64,000 nt of DNA from Salinicoccus sesuvii (GTDB taxonomy: Bacteria; Bacillota; Bacilli; Staphylococcales; Salinicoccaceae): positions 1 through 64,000 of the forward strand of contig NZ_JBHRWV010000012.1 of NCBI RefSeq assembly GCF_042648145.1, in the 5' to 3' direction. Position numbers and translations under genes: made by a program. This document shows positions 60,411 to 64,000 of this stretch, one piece after another. Positions within the stretch are counted from its first letter, which is position 1. The number at the start of each line of letters is the position of its first letter. The notes under the pieces are model-generated. The model ran no database searches and was not told the origin of the DNA. It saw only the letters and a list, made by a program, of their open reading frames with translations.

Positions 60411-60617
60411 CTATGGTAGAAATGCTTGGATTTCTTCTATCGCTTTTTCAGAGTTCTGACGTTCCCGGCGGAGCAGTTTCTTTAATTCCGGATCTTCCAC
60501 AACTGCCTCCATCATATGTGACTTCAGTAAGTTCGAACGCCTTTGTGTGGTGACTTCATGAAGCTCAAGTGTTTCATGGATGCCAAACTTTGTGCCATTT
60601 TTCTCTTTTCCCGTCAT
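60411..60617 (-). CDS. Small coat-family-like partner protein
   Basis: 68-residue helical protein: FGIHETLELHEVTTQRRSN resembles the opening of CotF/YhcQ-type proteins (IHETLELHE), with KLLRRERQNSEKAIEEIQAF after it. The start at 60617 follows GGGGAGGCAG; upstream in-frame codons lack a site. It precedes the larger CotF-like gene on the same strand. Confidence 0.65.
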   Translation of the reverse strand: MTGKEKNGTKFGIHETLELHEVTTQRRSNLLKSHMMEAVVEDPELKKLLRRERQNSEKAIEEIQAFLP

Positions 60618-60711
60618 GCACTGCCTCCCCAATTTCATATACGCAACTAGAATACCATGACTTTTTGTTTCAAGCACCCTAGAAGCAAATAATCGTAAAA
60701 TTCAGATCGTC

Positions 60712-61191
60712 TCAGCATTCATCAAATAGACAATAAAGTTTTTCACGCGCCGATTTCCGCCAGTTCTTAACACTCGATACGCTGTATCCTGACTGCTCGG
60801 CAATCTCGCGGACACTGTATCCTCTGAGTGTATATGACAACCACATGAGTTCATATGTCTCTAGTTGATGCTGGGTTGTTTCAAGGGCAAGCATCTCAAG
60901 GGGATCGGCACGTCCACCGACACACTCATGCAAGTGGTCGTCGACAGTGACGCTGACCGCATTGGTATATTTTGATACTTTGCGAATCTCATCGATCAGC
61001 CGCTGATAGATGCGCGTATAGACAAACTGGGATTCCGTTGCTCCCTTTGCTGCGATATCGTCATAGGTGGATAGGGCACTGAATATCGCCAGTCGACCCA
61101 CTTGCATATAGTCATCCTTATCAAACTGGATATTCAATTTGTTCATAATGCTGTAGACCATTGGTTCATAACTTACAATTTTTTCATCCAT
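60712..61191 (-). CDS. Sigma-70 family RNA polymerase sigma factor (SigH/SigS-like)
   Basis: 159-residue small sigma factor. Region 2 is YEPMVYSIMNKLNIQFDKDD to RIYQRLIDEIRK, with the -10 recognition helix near residues 55-70. Region 4 is YELMWLSYTLRGYSVREIAE with the helix-turn-helix SGYSVSSVKNWRKSAREKL. The size and minimal two-domain build resemble staphylococcal SigS and SigH; I cannot tell which. The start at 61191 follows AGGAC at six bases; a longer frame reaches 61290. It is divergent from comK with 208 bp between, which suggests a joint role in competence or stress. Confidence 0.8.
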   Translation of the reverse strand: MDEKIVSYEPMVYSIMNKLNIQFDKDDYMQVGRLAIFSALSTYDDIAAKGATESQFVYTRIYQRLIDEIRKVSKYTNAVSVTVDDHLHECVGGRADPLEMLALETTQHQLETYELMWLSYTLRGYSVREIAEQSGYSVSSVKNWRKSAREKLYCLFDEC

Positions 61192-61399
61192 GCAGTTGTC
61201 CTGTGACGTATCGATACATCGCTTATTTCCGGATAACTGTATCTTAGAACAAGCTAATCCGAGCAGCGAACGTACTAATAGATAGAGCACTTACTTAAAT
61301 AAGAGTTAAGTTAACATTTTATTTAATATTGTTAATATTATGTTATATAAATGGGAGTTAGGGTATAATTAACGTTGCAAATACACTAAGGGGTGAATT
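61192..61399. promoter_or_regulatory. Shared divergent control region of the sigma factor gene and comK
   Basis: 208 bp of AT-rich DNA. It contains the direct repeat TTAATATTGTTAATATTA (61323-61340), the palindrome TTAAGTTAA (61306-61314) and TATAAT at 61364-61369 as the likely comK -10. The upstream GTTATA and GGGTAT could alternatively be a weak stress-type promoter. AT-rich repeats are the usual ComK targets, so autoregulation is possible. Confidence 0.45.
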
Positions 61400-61906
61400 A
61401 TGCTTACATCAACATTGCTTAATCCAAGAGTATGCTACATAGAACCACTTGAGCATCCGGAGTTTCTCAGTCAGGCAGTTTATCATGGCCAGACACCTGT
61501 ACCATCTAAAAATCCAAGTGAAGGCCTAATTGATGAGCTGCTCATCTACTGTCATGCGACCAATTTGCGGGCGAAACGGATGCATCTGAAAACCGCACAT
61601 GGCATTCACCGTATGGGACCGATTGTCATTGATGAACGTATCCAGTTCGTACTTTTCCCGATAACCGTCAGTCGTACGCGCAATCCGTTTTGGATCAACT
61701 TGCATCATTTCCTGCAATTTCAGTCCACTGCCTGCGGGATGACTACCATCCACTTCAATCATGGTATGATGAAGCAGGTGAATGTCGATTACCGCATGTG
61801 TGAGAAGCAGTATGAAAAAGCGCTTAAAGTACTGGATCGATCGACAAAAATCAAGGAACAGAGTACGCTCTATATCACGCAGCGGCCACATATTACAGAA
61901 TTTTGA
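61400..61906 (+). CDS. comK: Competence transcription factor ComK
   Basis: 168-residue DNA-binding protein that in Bacillus turns on DNA-uptake genes. The family core is visible: LRAKRMHLKTAHGIHRMGPI, then IVIDERIQFVLFPITVSRTR and NPFWINLHHFLQF, matching the PIMVD-IFLFPT-S-R-W pattern of ComK. It is shorter than the 192 residues of B. subtilis ComK, as in staphylococci. GGGGTGA precedes the ATG. In the window MecA (17539), the adaptor that degrades ComK in Bacillus, is present. Confidence 0.87.
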   Translation: MLTSTLLNPRVCYIEPLEHPEFLSQAVYHGQTPVPSKNPSEGLIDELLIYCHATNLRAKRMHLKTAHGIHRMGPIVIDERIQFVLFPITVSRTRNPFWINLHHFLQFQSTACGMTTIHFNHGMMKQVNVDYRMCEKQYEKALKVLDRSTKIKEQSTLYITQRPHITEF

Positions 61907-61999
61907 GCCGAAAGTGACGAATTATTTTACTTTTCCGTATATTTTTCTTTAAACTCTGTAAAAAATTGGGCATAATGAAGGCATGGATGGAGGGGGAGT

Positions 62000-63553
62000 A
62001 TGAAGATTCTGGTAGCGGGTGGTATATATATTGATCAGGCATCAGATGGATCACCATTCATTGGCGGTCACATCGTGGCAAAGTACATCGGCAAATACTC
62101 TCACCACAACGTCCATCTACATACCAATTTCAGTACTGAATCATCACAAAGCACGAAAGCGCTTAAAAAGTCATTACGAGACGCGGGGGTTGATCCAGCG
62201 TTTGCCGGTCGTGTTTCTGCATCTTACGGCACGATAGAGGGGGACCAAGTAACGTCTGGCAGTAATGTATTTGAAACAGTAAGCCATGAGCGGCTCAGAA
62301 AAATGACGGATATCGATCTGCTTGTACTGACAACTGACATCTCACAGCGTGATTTCAGGATGCTGCTGAATTACGCTTACCGTCAGTCCATTCCAGTGCT
62401 CATCTTTACATGCGGTGAGTATAACTCTTATGATACAGCGCGCGTGGCGCCCTATATTCTAACTGATTCCGGTGTACCCGAATATCATCTACATAGTAAC
62501 GAACTCAAACAGACGCTGGAGTCACATGGCATCACGGAATCAACTCCTGTTGTGCGTACGCGTCAGGAATTGGTTATGGCACCGTCTAGTGCTGCACTGC
62601 GCATTATTGGACAGCTCATCGGCATCAGTGCAGTTCTCGGGCTCGTTGTATTCGGTATCCTTTATGCACTCGGTCTGACAGGGAACCGTGGCATTTACGA
62701 TACTGATATCGATCCCAATCTAGCAGTGGATCACGAATCGTGTGCCACCATTATGGAGTGTCGCACACTTGGGGACGACTATTTAGAAACGCTTAACACT
62801 TATATTGATATCCAGGATGCGCCACATTTGTTTGTTGAGAACCGTACACGCACGCAATACATCACCTACACTGTAGACGACTTCGTCCTTGTAGATGCCA
62901 AGGAACATGCGCCACTGCCCATCGGCTCTGTGGATGAATACGAAGCCATCTGGGATAGGATCGTTGCTTTTTTTCCGCATGAATATATCGATACTATCAA
63001 TCAGTACGAGTTGTTTTCCGATGGTGAGGGCAACACGCTCGCTTTTGTGGATATCAAAGAAGCGGGCGTCACTTTCGCTATGGATATTCGTGACAACCGA
63101 GACCGACCGAGCGAATACCGTACACTAATCCATGAATTCGCCCATATCTACTCTCTACCAATAGAAGATTTCAGTCACGACGGCACAGAACTTTCGTATT
63201 TAAAAGAAGATACACTCATGGCCGCATTCATCGACCGGTTCTGGAGCCAGTACGGTGAAGACTGGATCGAGAATAAGTTTAAGTCGCAACCGGAACGCCA
63301 GGCATTCTACAACAACAATGTCACTGATTTTCATGAACCCTACCAAGCGACTAACCCGAAAGAGGATTTTGCCATTACGTTTGTTGAGTTCGTTACGAGT
63401 AGAATGCCAGAATCCAGCAGTCAACTGAAGGATGTCAAGGTGAGATCTTTCTACGAAGATCCAGAACTCGTCAAATTGAGAGTCGACATATTATCCAACA
63501 TCGTAGAGTATGAGAAAGCGAGGACCATAGATGAAGCTCAAAGTAAAAGTTAA
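62000..63553 (+). CDS. PfkB-like domain, membrane helix, HEFAH metallopeptidase
   Basis: 517 residues in three parts. Residues 1-190 resemble the ribokinase/PfkB fold start (ILVAGGIYIDQA, FIGGHIVAKYIGKY, LRDAGVD) and a second Rossmann-like stretch (IDLLVLTTDISQRDF), but lack the DTxGAGD kinase end. One membrane helix follows at about 205-227. Residues 230-517 are an external domain with the zinc motif HEFAH (H378, E379, H382) and downstream acidic residues (KEDFAITFVEF) as likely third ligand. I know no characterised protein with this order. GGAGGGGG precedes the ATG. It overlaps the next gene by 23 bp. A sensor-peptidase or a lipid- or wall-processing enzyme is possible; function unknown. 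Confidence 0.65.
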   Translation: MKILVAGGIYIDQASDGSPFIGGHIVAKYIGKYSHHNVHLHTNFSTESSQSTKALKKSLRDAGVDPAFAGRVSASYGTIEGDQVTSGSNVFETVSHERLRKMTDIDLLVLTTDISQRDFRMLLNYAYRQSIPVLIFTCGEYNSYDTARVAPYILTDSGVPEYHLHSNELKQTLESHGITESTPVVRTRQELVMAPSSAALRIIGQLIGISAVLGLVVFGILYALGLTGNRGIYDTDIDPNLAVDHESCATIMECRTLGDDYLETLNTYIDIQDAPHLFVENRTRTQYITYTVDDFVLVDAKEHAPLPIGSVDEYEAIWDRIVAFFPHEYIDTINQYELFSDGEGNTLAFVDIKEAGVTFAMDIRDNRDRPSEYRTLIHEFAHIYSLPIEDFSHDGTELSYLKEDTLMAAFIDRFWSQYGEDWIENKFKSQPERQAFYNNNVTDFHEPYQATNPKEDFAITFVEFVTSRMPESSSQLKDVKVRSFYEDPELVKLRVDILSNIVEYEKARTIDEAQSKS

Positions 63554-64000
63554 AGATAGCACACTGAAAATTGAGACCATCCACATCGATGCAGAGCAGA
63601 CAGTACTTCAGCTCATCAATCATCTTGTTGAAAGTGCACTGGCTCCTAGAGACATGACACAAGATTTGACTGTGAAGGGGTATGAAGTTACGGCACATAA
63701 TAACCTCAGACTATCGACACTGTTCGAGGATACCGATAAAGCGTACATGAGCAATATACATATCAGCATCACACTAACTTTAAAGGACAATACTTCAACA
63801 CTTGCGAATCAGACGTTACTTGATTATTCAAAAGTCGTTCAAGCAACTGAAAAATACGATGCGGCGTTGAAGTCACTCGCTGTAGTACCTGGCACCGTCT
63901 TTTTTGTCCAGCAGGATCAGGAGCAGTATTTGATGCGTCGTGAAAAGACAGGTATCGAAATTTTCCACTTCCGCACCCAGTATCAGGAAGCTTTCGAGGA
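63531..64000 (+). CDS. Unknown protein with ubiquitin-like N-terminus (partial)
   Basis: The frame opens at 63531, inside the end of the peptidase gene and after GAGGAC, and stays open to the window edge (156 full codons). The start LKVKVKDSTLKIETIHIDA, then VLQLINHLV, NNLRLSTLFED and ISITLTL, has the strand-helix-strand rhythm of a ubiquitin-like domain as in YukD/EsaB. After it comes a linker and a second region (AVVPGTVFFVQQDQEQYLMR). No membrane segment is visible yet. The overlap implies translational coupling with the peptidase. YukD-like domains often belong to type VII secretion, but no other such gene is in view. Confidence 0.55.
   Translation, partial: MKLKVKVKDSTLKIETIHIDAEQTVLQLINHLVESALAPRDMTQDLTVKGYEVTAHNNLRLSTLFEDTDKAYMSNIHISITLTLKDNTSTLANQTLLDYSKVVQATEKYDAALKSLAVVPGTVFFVQQDQEQYLMRREKTGIEIFHFRTQYQEAFE

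Overview
The window looks like the chromosome of a Gram-positive coccus of the family Staphylococcaceae outside Staphylococcus itself (Salinicoccus or Jeotgalicoccus are my best guesses; the genus is inference). The grounds are: the conserved block opp-fabHF-trpS-spxA-mecA-pepF-rsaE-spxH-yjbI-yjbK-relQ-nadK-mgtE-CPA2-fabI; the block ltaA-murE-prfC-terC-htrA-ktrB; a MurE with the L-lysine-type DNPA motif; strong AGGAGG-type ribosome binding sites; and an acidic proteome, as expected of a moderate halophile.

Layout. 1-104 is the end of an IS3-type element. 131-4977 is the glycerol block (glpP, then glpF-glpK-glpD) with a CcpA-type site and a GlpP-type leader terminator. 5183-6525 holds a nitronate monooxygenase-like gene and a small membrane protein. 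7004-13246 is an oligopeptide ABC transporter (oppDFBC-oppA). 13364-15560 is fabH-fabF behind a FapR box. 15676-20342 holds trpS, spxA, mecA and pepF. The sRNA RsaE/RoxS lies at about 20522-20627. 20764-27782 holds the stress and nucleotide genes spxH, yjbI, yjbK, a UPF0738 gene, relQ and nadK, then mgtE and a CPA2 antiporter. fabI at 27956 has a second FapR box. A complete 1.5-kb IS150-type element (28797-30293) sits in the loop of the terminator between fabI and yjcG. 30320-38510 holds yjcG, yjcH, a sodium:amino-acid symporter, an AI-2E family membrane protein, a metallo-beta-lactamase-fold protein and a TetR-controlled ABC exporter. An M23 peptidase follows at 38633.

The most striking region is 39541-48445. 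Two copies of one four-gene module (small two-helix membrane protein, twin-arginine gluconate-2-dehydrogenase-subunit-3-like protein, GMC flavo-oxidoreductase with a CX2CX2CX4C cluster, dedicated TatC) are arranged as mirror images around galU. I infer two extracytoplasmic membrane-bound sugar or polyol dehydrogenases, each bringing its own TatC. No TatA and no cytochrome are encoded nearby. One of the two TatC proteins has lost the residues that normally recognise the twin arginines.

48570-59526 holds a CapA-like protein, LtaA, MurE, RF3, a TerC protein behind a yybP-ykoY manganese riboswitch, an HtrA-like protease, a KtrB/TrkH potassium transporter and a degenerate 5'-nucleotidase-like protein. 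59698-61906 has a YkvS-like protein, two CotF-like small proteins and a sigma factor divergent from comK, a probable competence regulatory pair. The window ends with an unusual protein (62000-63553: PfkB-like domain, one membrane helix, HEFAH metallopeptidase) overlapping an unfinished gene with a ubiquitin-like start.

I saw no rRNA, tRNA, CRISPR array or prophage. All calls come from reading the sequence and remembered family features; no database search was run.
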